DNA of 10,000 bases from Stramonita haemastoma (GCA_030674155.1 CM060326.1:45723106-45733105), one strand, 5' to 3'. Positions 1-8,683 are shown, counted from the stretch's first letter. The notes: generated by a model from the sequence alone, not told the origin. Numbers and translations: made by a program.

Positions 1-142
1 TGTATTGCGTCAAATTGTTTCCTATTATATAGTATCATTTCGTATTATATTGTTGTATTGTGTCGTGTTGTATTGCATTGTATTGTGTTGGACCCTGTTG
101 TATCTTATCATATTGCATTTACTGTGTTGTGTTGCATTATAT
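1..142. repeat. degenerate TATTG-type minisatellite, copy 1
   Basis: Runs of tgtattg, tattg, tgttg and tgtcg variants repeat about every five bases, giving a T- and G-rich plus strand almost free of long homopolymers. It fades into unique sequence near 142. The same tract opens copy 2. No coding sense can be attached to it. Confidence 0.75.
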
Positions 143-689
143 TCTTTATCAGTCAAAGTGCTCTTATAAGACCTTTGTGGTCATTGAGGCTTTACAAAAC
201 AACAAGAAATGAAATGTAATCACAGAGACAGCAGATTTCTCTTGGGTAAAATTAGGGCTGTTCTTCATGAATAAAGCACATCACCAGGATGGAAGCTCCA
301 CGTTTTGTTTATGTTATTTCTTGTCTTTTTCCATTATGATGTAATTCTGTCTGCAGGTGTATTTATTTCCCTGTTAGAGTGGCTTTTTAACAACAAAACC
401 TATTAGGGGGAATGCTTTGTTGCGCTGGGTTCTCTTACATCTAATAAATCTAATGTGTGTCGCACATTGGATCTGAATTGTTCGTTTTACCAGAAATACT
501 GGTACCAACACTACAATGCAAGGTCTAGTAAATAAGGGAAAGTCTAGCTTCAGTCAAGGAGTGAACCAGATACTTGCTGCATTTTGGACAGGTTCCATTC
601 ACACACAAGAAAATAACAAACCTTTCAAAAGCAGGCAACACTTTCTTCTAAAGGAATTCCCCAAATAACCAATAATACAACCTTTGATA
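143..689. other. anonymous spacer, no gene seen
   Basis: This is AT-rich unique-looking DNA with no convincing open frame, tRNA or simple repeat, and it is repeated at 5662-6209 in copy 2. A small perfect inverted repeat, accag-aaata-ctggt, lies at about 490-504 and is kept in copy 2, where it could form a 5 bp stem. I see no promoter or other functional site. Confidence 0.6.
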
Positions 690-1033
690 TTTATTTATTT
701 TTTTAAAAATTCTTTCATATCGAGGATAATAGAATAAGCACTCGTGTGCTTGTTTCCATCCAGTCCCCGTGTGTATGCAGTTGTGTAAATATTGCCATCT
801 GTTCCCACCGGCACACAATGGCCTACACTTACGAAAAGCGGAACAGGATTTAACATGTGCGCAAGATAATCTGCGTGCATTCCCACACGAGGCCTCGGTA
901 TATAGCATGAAGGACTTTTTGGGAGAGTGAGTCAGCACTGATGTTAACTCCAGGGGAAAAATCCCATCGAAGGAAGTCAAACTCAGGTTGTCAAATTGCC
1001 AGCACCATTTCTGACCATTATGCTATCCCTCCC
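690..1033 (-). mobile_element. tRNA-derived SINE, copy 1
   Basis: This non-autonomous retroposon would be transcribed by RNA polymerase III and mobilised by a partner LINE. Read on the minus strand, its head carries TAGCATAATGG (complement of 1015-1025), which fits the A-box consensus TRGYNNARNNG at every fixed position. AGTTTGACTTC (complement of about 973-983) is a degraded B box GGTTCGANTCC. The two starts are 42 bases apart, close to the spacing in tRNA genes. A body of about 230 bases follows, with a perfect palindrome CGAGGCCTCG at 888-897, and then an A/T-rich tail near 690-715. I could not identify target-site duplications, so both ends are approximate. The open frame inside it (VGTDGNIYTTAYTRGLDGNKH) is probably chance. 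The family is not identified. Confidence 0.75.
972..1025 (-). promoter_or_regulatory. internal RNA polymerase III promoter (A and B boxes) of the SINE
   Basis: The A box is the complement of 1015-1025 (TAGCATAATGG). The B box is the complement of about 973-983 and differs from consensus at three of eleven places, including T for the usual C in TTCGA. This suggests an ageing copy. The boxes imply transcription leftwards from about 1032. Activity is not shown by sequence alone. Confidence 0.6.
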
Positions 1034-1167
1034 CTCTATATTAAAGTTATACAGGCACTGAATCAACACTAGAAACACTCCCTCCCTACCTGCTAGATGA
1101 TTTTTTGGGCCTGTACTTCTGATAATGAAACAAAGGGATACCTCAAAGCCATCTAATATAGACCTTG
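1034..1167. other. short spacer between SINE and R1
   Basis: This spacer is nearly identical to about 6554-6688 in copy 2, but I could not match it convincingly to the sequence before R2 at 8480-8683. It therefore marks the left limit of the part shared by R1 and R2. No gene or motif is seen. Confidence 0.55.
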
Positions 1168-2307
1168 TCATCCTATGATCTAGACTTCATCCTCACTGAT
1201 GTTTGGCATAAAACAGATGGACTCTGCTGATATTACATAGACATAGACATTATTCCTTGACCACTTTTTGAAACCTTGGTATGGCACTCAATCACCATAA
1301 ATGGCGGAATGTAATGAGCAACTCTTCTTGAGAATATCTGATGACTCCTCTGGACCTGTGGTAGAAAAAGAAATCCAGCTAGTCAAAGGAAAGAAAGGAA
1401 GAACGCTGGTTTCATATAAAAAAAGGGGGAACAGATAAAGATCAATACATAAATCCAAACAGGAAAACCAAATAGATGAAAAAAGACAGACAAGCAAAAA
1501 CTCTAAAAAGTGAGGTCAAGGTTCACCACAGAAGATTAGAGTCACCAATGCAATGGGCAACTTTGCACAACATTTCCCACAGCCCTAAAGCTATTAACAT
1601 GTGGCCAATACAGTAGTCTGCTGATCTCGGACCTCGACTTCAAGGATTGTCTGCTGACTTATAACAGTGTCTGTCAGGATTGGGCTGTGGCATGGCATTT
1701 GATTTTATGCATTTCGACAACAGCGTAGTTTTTCCCATTAAGTTTGGGCTGCTAAAGTAGTTTTTCTCTGCCAACATTGAAATCGTGTTTTCTTTCATTT
1801 TCTTACTGAAAATCTCTCCAGGGTTTGTCAGAAAAAATCGATACTAAATGATTTTCAGTGATATAAACCAGGAGGAAAAAGCTACTGTGAAGGTAGGTAA
1901 TTAATGTTTGGCTTTTTTGCAGCATTTCTTTTTACAATTTTCGGCTGTCAGTTATTTCTCTTAATTTAGCGAGATGGGGACAATAAACGTCAATGTTAAC
2001 TTGTTCACTTTGGTACATTGCTGATCGATTGATAAGACACATGCAAACAAATCAACAAAGAAGGCATAAAACAGTTTCCAGTTTTGTATTTATTTATCTT
2101 TATTGCTAATTGTTAATCGGTTTTTTTTGTCACTTTTAGTATGTTGGAAATCTGATTTGTCACAATCAGACAAAGGTACAGGAAAAGAATGAGTACAGAG
2201 TCATGGAATACTAAAGAATGAGGTCTTACTTATATTTTTATTTTCCTGTAATTTTTTCTTTTTTCTTGTGGAAACAATAGTTGAAATTAAGAGAGTTAAA
2301 TGCACTC
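1168..2307. repeat. R module, first instance (R1, copy 1)
   Basis: Homology to R2 begins at tcatcctatgat (1168 against 6689 and 8684) and runs to ttaaatgcac just before the CA tract. It includes shared landmarks such as tggcactcaatcaccata, cggacctcgac and ggtaggtaatta. No long open frame survives in all copies, so a normal coding exon is unlikely. Two short segments, 1859-1892 and 2140-2175, sit between splice-like acceptor and donor motifs and are treated in the findings. The module may be intronic, intergenic, or an old repeat of unknown class. Confidence 0.75.
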
Positions 2308-2320
2308 ATACACACACACA

Positions 2321-2351
<31 letters not shown>

Positions 2352-2352
2352 C

Positions 2353-2419
<67 letters not shown>

Positions 2420-2475
2420 CACACACACACATAACACATGAACAGACACACACAAGTCATGCATTATGAGCACCC
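2308..2475. repeat. CA microsatellite, expanded, copy 1
   Basis: This tract is over 100 bases of (CA)n broken by caccac, caaac and cgcc interruptions, followed by cataacacatgaacagacac and more CA. The matching place in copy 2 (about 7839-7930) holds a much shorter and more mixed tract, so the two copies have drifted by slippage. The His/Thr and Cys/Val open frames here are products of the repeat. Confidence 0.95.
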
Positions 2476-2700
2476 ACACACACTCATAGGTTTTCTCTGG
2501 TTGGTGGTAAATATAGATTTATTGTTTATTGGTTAATTTCGTTCAGAAACTGGATACTCTGTACCTAAAAATTACTATAGATTGACATTTTCCTATCTGT
2601 TTAGTTGACAATAATAGTAAATTACCCCCCACCTCACTCCCAGAACCCCACCTCCCTCTCCTCACCCCTGAACTTTTTAAGTCTTGATATCACATTTTGT
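2476..2700. other. spacer with C-rich motif, no gene
   Basis: This is unique-looking sequence shared with about 7926-8140. At 2625-2668 there is a C-rich stretch (cccccc, ccc, cccc, ccc, cccc). On the minus strand it gives five G-runs of three or more bases, so a G-quadruplex is conceivable. No open frame or RNA gene is seen. Confidence 0.6.
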
Positions 2701-2844
2701 GAAAAGAAAAAGCTGAAATTTCAACAAACATAAGGCACAAGACAAAAGAAAGAAAAAAACCCCCAAAAAAGAACAAGAAAAGAAAAAACAAAAAAACACA
2801 ACAGAAACCCCCACAACAACAACAAACAACCCCAACCCCAAAAA

Positions 2845-2868
2845 CAACACACACACACAACACACCCA
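2845..2868. repeat. remnant of the second CA tract, copy 1
   Basis: The matching place in copy 2 is the long CAGACA/CA tract at 8163-8286. Here it appears as a mixture of A-runs, ccccaa and caacaaca ending in a short CA run, followed by gcagagggtaccaacagttt, which aligns with gcagaggataccaacagttt at about 8291. This is where corruption of copy 1 first becomes plain. Confidence 0.55.
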
Positions 2869-2928
2869 AGCAGAGGGTACCAACAGTTTCAAAAAAAAAA
2901 AGATCCCCGAATGACTTTTAGTGCACCT

Positions 2929-3025
2929 TCGGCAGTGTCCCGGGAACCAAAGAAAATTTTACAAAAGGCCCCACAAGGACTATGTAAAAAAAAAAAAAGA
3001 GTGCTTCTTTTTTTCTCTTTAAAAA
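2929..3025 (+). mobile_element. 5'-truncated SINE fragment, corrupted, copy 1
   Basis: This aligns with 8362-8480 through fragments such as cacaaggact-atgtaaa and gagtgcttct. It is therefore a damaged version of the same plus-strand 3' SINE piece. Base-level detail is unreliable because of the corruption. Confidence 0.5.
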
Positions 3026-3260
3026 AAAAATTTAAAGTAGTCATAAACAGAATTAAGATCAACATGCATCTGGGTGATAGGGAAGAATTAAAAAGAAATT
3101 TTTTTCAGATAAAAGACAAAAAGGAAAGAGGGTCAATTGACCTGTATCAAAAAATCAGAAAGGTTTTTTCTGGGGAACCCCCCTTTTTCTCTTTCCCAAT
3201 GCCCTTTTTTATTTTATTTAAATTAAAGGGGACCTATTAAATTGATGCAACCATGAAAGA

Positions 3261-4075
3261 TCACCCATGATTTTTTTTTATAAAACAGTGGTTCGCTGAT
3301 AAATTTAAAAGAAAAAAAAAGATTTCGGCCCCGGTTTTAAATTGCTGGGAACTCCAAAACCAAAATGGCGTTGTTAAAAGATATTTTTTGTAAGAATTCG
3401 AATGACTTCTCTACCCCTGGGGAAAAAGGCCAGCTAGTCAAAAGGGAAAAAGGAGGGGGAAAACCCGGGTTTATATTTAAAAATGGAAAAAAGCAACATC
3501 ACCCATCTAAATCCAGACGGAAAAAAAATGAAAAAAAAACAGAAAAAGGCCAAAAAAAAAAAAAGGGGATGGTCGGGCAAACCCCAAAAGGGAAAACTAT
3601 TCACGAACCCCACCCAAAAAAGGGGGTCAACCAATGGGCTGCTGATTTTGGCCTCCCTCGGGGGCTAAAAAAAAATGTCCCTTGTTTGGGGGTGTCAACG
3701 AATTTTTGCATTTTGAAAAAAAGAAAATTTTTTTAAAATTTTGGAAAAAAAAGGGGTTTTTTTTCCCAAAAAAGTTTCTTTATTTCACTTTAAAAATAAG
3801 GGGTTGTAAAATAAAACAGTACAAATTTTTTTTTTGGGGGTTTTAAAAAAAAAGGGGAAAAAAACAATGTAAGGGGGGTTGTTTTTTGGTTTTTTTGGAG
3901 TTGTTTTTTCTCTTTGGTTGCTTATTTTCTTCTTTTAGGGTGTGGGGCTCTGTTTGGTCTAAACGGACTTCCCGGTTTTGCCTTGTGTAAGTACAGACAA
4001 CAACCAAAAAAAAAAATAAAACAACCCCCTTTGGATTTTTTCACAAAATTTATTAACAAAATTTTGTTTTCCCCG
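3261..4075. repeat. R module, second instance (R2, copy 1), corrupted
   Basis: Landmarks of R2 can be followed in order: tcacccatgat (3261), aatggcg (about 3364), gacttctct (about 3404), atctaaatccagacgg (about 3506), gctgctgattttgg (about 3638), tgcattttga (about 3707), attttcttcttttaggg (about 3925) and taagtacagacaacaacc (about 3987). Each has a clean partner between 8684 and about 9640. Beyond about 4075 I can no longer match it. Substitutions that extend homopolymers make the sequence useless for divergence estimates. Confidence 0.65.
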
Positions 4076-4195
4076 TGGGGGTTGTTTTTGTGTTTTTTTT
4101 TTTTTGGGGTTTTTGGGGGTCTGTTCCGTAAAAATTTTGTGGTTGGTTGGTTTTGGGGCTGAAAGATTTTAAAACCAAATTTTTTTTGAAAAAAC

Positions 4196-5068
4196 TTCTG
4201 TCCCCCTTCTCTTCTCTCTCTCCCTCTTCTTTCTTCTTCCCCCCTTCCTTCTTTTTCCTCTTCCTCTCTGTCCTCTTTCTTCTTTCTTCCCCTTCCTCCC
4301 CCTCTCTCTCTCCCTCTCTCTCTCTCTCTCTCCTCTCTTTTTTCCCTTTTTTTTCTTCACTCTCTCTCCCCCTTCTGTCTGCCCCCTGTCCCCTCCCGTC
4401 TCCCCGCCCCCTTTTCTCTATCTCTCTGCTCTTCTTGTCTTTCTGGGTGTTTTTCCTGTCTGTCTGTCTGTCTGTCCCGTCTGCCTGTTGTCCCCTTTTT
4501 CCCCCCCCGGCTTTTCCCCTTTTTTCCCCCTTTTCCCTTTCTCCTCCTTTTTTCCCTTCCCTTTTTTTGGGGGGATTCCCCCCCTTCCCGGGGCCGGGCT
4601 GTCGCGCCCCCTTTTTTTGTCGGGGCTTTCGGGAAAAATTCTCCCTGTTTTTTTCTTCCGGGGTTTTTTTGGGGGGTTTTTCCCGTTTTTTCTGTCTTCT
4701 GTCTTCTGCTGTTTTGTGTCTTCTTCTCCCTTCTCTGCCCGTCCCTTTTTCGTTGTTGTGTTTTCTCTCCTTTTCTGTCTTCTTCTTCTTTCTTTTTGGG
4801 CTTTCTTTTCCCCTTTTGTCCCTTTTTCCCCCTCTCCCTTCTTCTCCCCTTCGTTTTTCCCTCCCCTTTCCCCTTCTTCTTTGCTTCGTCGGGGGGGTCT
4901 CTTTTCTCGTTTTCTCCTTCTCTTTTTCTCTCTCTTTTTCTCCTTGCTTTTTCTGTCGGGCTGCCTGTCGGGTCGTTCTTCTTCCCCTTTTCTTCTCTCT
5001 CCTTCTTCCCTTTTTCCCCTTTCTCCCCCACCCCTCCCTCTCCCCTCCCCTTTTGGCCCCTCAGAAAG
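4196..5068. repeat. long pyrimidine (TC-rich) low-complexity tract
   Basis: Nearly all bases on the plus strand are C or T: ct repeats near 4300-4332, a tgtc run near 4456-4475, and C- and T-runs elsewhere, with scattered G-runs that look like errors. A polypurine-polypyrimidine tract of this kind is known to cause sequencing dropouts and can form triplex DNA. Its true sequence and length are probably not as written. The Ser/Phe/Pro-rich and Arg/Lys/Glu-rich open frames on the two strands are artefacts of composition. Confidence 0.75.
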
Positions 5069-5465
5069 AGTAAATCAACAGGGGAAAAAAATGCAAAAAC
5101 GGCTACGAACCCCAAAGGGACAAGACGGTCAAAAATTCACTTGGGAACCACGGGGATGCTGTTTTAAACTTTGTTTGGGGGGAAAACCCGTGCTCTGACC
5201 CCCTGAGCCCCCGTCCCCTATTTTATTTTATGGTATCCCTACTTCTTTTTAAAATTTACTGCTGTAGTAGTCGCATCACTGACATGGTAAATCATCATAC
5301 ATGATAGTCCAGTCCATGGGGAAAAACAAATGGCTGCCCCGATTTTTTTTTACTACTTTTTACGACAGGCAGCTCCCCGGCATACCCAAGGGGGAAAATT
5401 GGGAAACTTTTAGGGCCCCTTTTTTTCCACGTTTCAGTTACATTTTAAACCCCATTGAAAAAAAT
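5069..5465. other. linker between pyrimidine tract and unit copy 2, poor quality
   Basis: This stretch has no counterpart elsewhere in the window. The middle (about 5260-5330) looks cleaner than the edges. It includes catcatacatgat and a ggcagctccccgg motif at about 5369-5381. It might be the end of another dispersed element, but I recognise none. No gene is seen. Confidence 0.4.
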
Positions 5466-5476
5466 CTTTAAATTTA

Positions 5477-5661
5477 TTGTATTTCGTCATATTGCATTTC
5501 ATTTCTTGTGTTGTATTGTATTGCATCTAATTGTTTCCTATTGTACAGAATCATTTCAATTTATATTGTTGTATTGTGTCGTGTTGTATTGCATTGTGCT
5601 GTGTTGGACCCTGTTGTATTTTATCATATTGCATTTTACTGCGTTGTGTTGCATTATATTC
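5477..5661. repeat. degenerate TATTG-type minisatellite, copy 2
   Basis: This is the counterpart of 1-142, with extra sequence on its left that copy 1 may also have outside the window. It is built of tattg, tgttg and tgtcg steps. An open frame rich in Cys, Ile, Leu and Val across it simply reflects the repeat. Confidence 0.75.
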
Positions 5662-6209
5662 TATATCAGTCAAAGTGCTCTTAAAAGATCTTCGTGGTCG
5701 TTGAGGCTTTAAAAAGCAACAAGAAATGAAATGTGATCACAGTGCCAGCAGAATTCTCTTTGTAAAATTAGGGTTGTTCTTCAGGAATAGACCGTGTCAC
5801 TAGGATAGAATCGCCACGTTTTGTTTATGTTATTTCTTGTCTTTTTCCTTTTATGATGTAATTCCGTCTGCAGGTGTATTTATTTCCTTGTTAGAAAGGC
5901 TTTTTACAATAGAACCTAATTAGGGGCAATGTTTTGTTGCCGGGGGTTCTCTTAATCTAATAAATCTAAGGTCTGTCGCACATTGGACCTGAGATTTTCG
6001 TTTTACCAGAAATACTGGTACCAACACTACAATGCAAGGTCTAGTAAATGAGGGAAAGGTCTAGCTTCAGTCAAGGAGTGAACCAGATACTTGTTGCATT
6101 TTTGGACAGGTTCCATTCACACACAAGAAAATAACAAACCTTTCAAAAGCAGACAACACTTTCTTCTAAAGGAATTCCCCAAATAACCAATAATACAATC
6201 TTTGATATA
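5662..6209. other. anonymous spacer, no gene seen (copy 2)
   Basis: This is the counterpart of 143-689 with scattered substitutions and one- or two-base indels, which would not preserve a reading frame. The accag-aaata-ctggt inverted repeat recurs at about 6005-6019. Confidence 0.6.
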
Positions 6210-6553
6210 TATATATTTTTTAAAAAATTCTTTTATATCGAGGATAATAGAGTAAGCATTCGTGTGCTTGTTTCCATCCAGTCCCCGTGTGTATGCAATT
6301 GTGTAAATATTGCCATCTGTTCCCACCAGCACACAATGGCCTACACTTACGAAAAGCGGAACAGGATTTAACATGTGCGCAAGATAACCTGCGTGTATTC
6401 CCACACGAGGCCTCGGTATATAGCATGAAGGACTTTGGGGGAGAGTGGAGTCAGCACTGTTGTTAACTCCAGGGGAAAAATCCCCTCGAATGGAAGTCAA
6501 ACTCAGGTTGTCAAATTGCCAGCACCATGTCTGACCATTATGCTATCCCGTCC
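6210..6553 (-). mobile_element. tRNA-derived SINE, copy 2
   Basis: This is the same element as at 690-1033, in the same place of the 5.5 kb unit, so it was copied by the duplication and not inserted independently. The A box is the complement of 6535-6545 (TAGCATAATGG, unchanged) and the B box is the complement of about 6493-6503. The AT-rich tail is at about 6210-6235. Because of small indels a 127-codon open frame crosses the element here (6117-6500, starting at TTG). The same frame is broken in copy 1, which argues against a protein. Confidence 0.75.
6492..6545 (-). promoter_or_regulatory. internal RNA polymerase III promoter of SINE copy 2
   Basis: The A and B boxes are identical to those in copy 1, with the same spacing. 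Both copies therefore keep whatever promoter strength the ancestor had at the time of duplication. Confidence 0.55.
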
Positions 6554-6688
6554 CCTCTATATTTAGTTATACAGGCACTGAATCAACACTAGAAACACTC
6601 CCTCCCTACCTGCTAGATGATTTTTTGGGCCTGTAGCTTCTGATAATGAAACAAAGGGATACCTCAAAGCCATCTAATATAGACCTTG

Positions 6689-7838
6689 TCATCCTATGAT
6701 CTAGACTTCATCCTCACTGATGTTTGGCATAAAACAGATGCAGTCTGCTGATATTACATAGACATAGACATTATTCCTTGACCAGTTTTTGAAACCTTGC
6801 TATGGCACTCAATCACCATAAATGGCGGAATGTAATGAGCAACTCTTCTTGAGAATATCTAGATGACTCCTCTGGACCTGGTGGTAGAAAAAGAAATCCA
6901 GCTAAGTCAAAGGAAAGAAAGAAAGAACGCTGGTTCATATAAAAAGGGAGAACAGATAAAGATCAATACATAAATCCAAACAGGTAAAACCAAATAGATG
7001 AAAAAAGACAGACAAGCAAAAACACTAAAAAGTGAGGTCAAGGTTCACCAGCAGAAGATTAGAGGTCACCTGTGCAATGGGCAAATTTGCACAACTTATC
7101 CCCAGCCTTATTGCAAATAAAGGGTGGCCAATGCAGTAGCCCGCTGATTTCGGACCTCGACTTCAAGGATTGTCTGCTGACTTATAACAGTGTCTGTCAT
7201 GATTGGGCTGTGGCATGGCATTTGATTTTATGCATGTTGACAACAGCGTAGTATTTCCCATTAAGTTTGGGCTGCTCAAGTAGTTTTCTTTGCCAACATT
7301 GAAATCATGTTTTCTTTCGTTTTCTTACTGAAAATCTCTCCAGGGTTTGTCAGAAAAAATCAATACTAAATGATTTTGCAGTGATATAAACCAGAAGGAA
7401 AAAGCTACTGTAAAGGTAGGTAATTAATGTTTGGCTTTTTTTGCAGCATTTCTTTGTACAATTTTTGGCTGTCAGTTATTTCTCTTCATTTTAGAGATGG
7501 GGACAATCAATGTTAGGGTCAATGTTAACTTGTTCACTTTGGTACATTGCTGATTGATTGATAAGACAGATGCAAGCAAATCAACAAAGAAGGCATAAAA
7601 CAGTTTCCAGTTTTGTATTTATTTCTCTTAATTGGCAATTGATAATTGTTTTTTTTGTCACTTTTAGTATGTTGGAAATCTGTTTTGTCACAATCAGACA
7701 AAGGTACAGAAAAAGAATGAGTACAGAGTCAATGAATACTAAAGAATGAGGTCTTACTTTTATTTTTATTTTCCTGTAATTTTTTCTTTTTTCTTGTGGA
7801 AACAATAGTTGAGAATTAAGAGATTTAAATGCACGTGC
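6689..7838. repeat. R module, first instance (R1, copy 2)
   Basis: This is close to 1168-2307 along its whole length, including sequence not shared with R2. The splice-bounded short segments are at 7382-7415 and 7668-7703. A 63-codon frame at 7558-7749 spans the second one but is interrupted in copy 1. No gene function can be assigned. Confidence 0.8.
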
Positions 7839-7930
7839 ACACACAAGCATACACTCATACACACACACACATACACATGGACAGACACACACAAGTCATG
7901 CATATGAGCACACGCACACACACACATAGG
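7839..7930. repeat. short CA microsatellite, copy 2
   Basis: This is a mixed tract of cacaca with cataca, gcacac and gacaca steps. It is much shorter than the pure CA array at the same place in copy 1 (2308-2475) and probably closer to the ancestral state, since R2 ends in the same cgtgcacacacaagcacac pattern at about 9969. Confidence 0.85.
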
Positions 7931-8162
7931 TTTTCTCTGGTTGGTGGTAAATATAGATGTATTTTTTGTTGGTTAATTTCGTTCAGAAACTGGCTACTCT
8001 GTACCTAAAAATTACTATAGATTGACATTTTCCTATCTGTTTAGTTTAGAATAATAGTAAATTACCCCCCACTTCACTCCCAGAACCCCACCTCCCTCTC
8101 CTCACCCCTCCACTTTTTAAGTGTTGATATCACATTTTGTGAAGAGACTAAAATGAAGTTGA
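7931..8162. other. spacer with C-rich motif, no gene (copy 2)
   Basis: This is the counterpart of 2476-2700. The C-rich stretch recurs at 8065-8110 with two or three substitutions that leave all runs of three or more C intact. Confidence 0.6.
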
Positions 8163-8213
8163 ACACACACAGACACACAGACACACAGACACACAGACAC
8201 AGACACAGACACA

Positions 8214-8286
<73 letters not shown>
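8163..8286. repeat. CAGACA / CA compound microsatellite
   Basis: Acacacag and acacag units up to about 8217 pass into some 70 bases of uninterrupted (CA)n. The two-stage structure suggests that pure CA expanded from one end of an older hexamer/octamer repeat. A Z-DNA-prone conformation is likely for long CA. The open frames here are repeat artefacts. Confidence 0.95.
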
Positions 8287-8288
<2 letters not shown>

Positions 8289-8361
8289 ATGCAGAGGATA
8301 CCAACAGTTTAAAAAAAAAAGGAATACACAGTAATGACTTCTTGTGCACTTCTTCTTCCCG

Positions 8362-8480
8362 TTATTGTGAGCCAGTGGGAACAGATGTCAAGATTTACAA
8401 AACTGCACACACACAGGGACTGGATGTAAAACAAAGCACATGAGTGCTTCTTTTATCATTCTCAAAATAAAAGATTTGAT
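8362..8480 (+). mobile_element. 5'-truncated SINE fragment (3' body and tail)
   Basis: This matches the complement of about 700-815, the 3' half of the minus-strand SINE: ccagtgggaacagatg against CCGGTGGGAACAGATG, and gggactggatg in both, followed by gagtgctt and an A-rich end. The head with the A and B boxes is missing. This fits 5' truncation or a partial duplication. It is more diverged than the two full copies are from each other, so it predates the 5.5 kb duplication or was a separate insertion. It is in inverted orientation relative to the full SINE. Confidence 0.65.
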
Positions 8481-8683
8481 AAAGTAGCCCAAATTACAGA
8501 ATTAAGATAAACATGCATGCTGGATGGTAGGTAGGGAAATATTAGAAATCTGTTTCAGATAAGAGACAAAAGGGAAAAGGGGTAAATTGCTCAGCTATAT
8601 CAGGACATCAGAATGATTTTTGCTGGTAACACTCTTTTCTCTTCCGAATGCCTGGTTGTTAGGTATCAGATAAAGGTAAAAGA
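8481..8683. other. spacer before R2, no gene seen
   Basis: This is purine-rich unique sequence whose only counterpart in the window is the corrupted 3026-3260. It is the flank of R2 that differs from the flank of R1, marking the left breakpoint of the older R duplication at about 8684. Confidence 0.5.

Larger units (their letters stand above)
1..5460. repeat. 5.5 kb tandem unit, copy 1
   Basis: Position 1 aligns with about 5517, and collinear similarity continues through the minisatellite, spacer, SINE, R1 module, CA tract and C-rich spacer. Position 2281 matches about 7809, so the offset is 5516 to 5528 bases. In lines compared by eye, roughly 95% of bases agree, with small indels. The left end lies outside the window. 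From about 2700 onward this copy is corrupted but can still be matched to copy 2. No gene spans the unit. Whether the duplication is real or an assembly product cannot be settled here, because the junction lies in poor sequence. Confidence 0.85.
2701..5465. other. corrupted, low-quality sequence block
   Basis: The left part is a damaged copy of about 8140-9640. For example, aatttttttcagat at about 3098 stands for aatctgtttcagat at about 8546, and gacttctctacccctgggg at about 3404 stands for gacttctctggacctaggg at about 8861. Single bases are replaced by a neighbour, lengthening A, T, G and C runs alike, which is not a normal mutation spectrum. The block surrounds the pyrimidine tract and ends sharply where clean TATTG sequence resumes. 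All open frames here, including one of 308 codons at 4147-5073, should be ignored. The most likely cause is a poor consensus from few or low-quality reads. Confidence 0.85.

Noticed and set aside
2911..3736. Lys- and Phe-rich open frames of 109 and 123 codons
   Set aside because: They lie in the corrupted block. The clean counterpart at 8330-9140 has no such frames.
4147..5115. Long open frames on both strands (up to 308 codons), Ser/Phe/Pro-rich or Arg/Lys/Glu-rich
   Set aside because: They follow directly from a pyrimidine/purine tract with few stop codons. The composition is not protein-like and the bases are corrupted.
5455..5712. 85-codon hydrophobic, Cys-rich frame resembling a membrane protein
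   Set aside because: It is a translation of the TATTG-type repeat. The equivalent stretch in copy 1 does not give the same frame.
6117..6500. 127-codon minus-strand frame containing VGTDGNIYTIAYTRGLDGNKH, partly repeated at 695-886
   Set aside because: It lies across a SINE, starts at TTG, is broken by indels in copy 1, and has no splice or promoter support beyond the SINE itself.
7416..7446. A 31-base intron between gtaggt and the next tttttttgcag
   Set aside because: It is too short for a spliceosomal intron in most animals. If the 34-base segment is an exon, a more distant acceptor would be needed.
8153..8443. His/Thr repeat protein, and Cys/Val repeat protein on the other strand
   Set aside because: It is a translation of the CAGACA/CA microsatellite.
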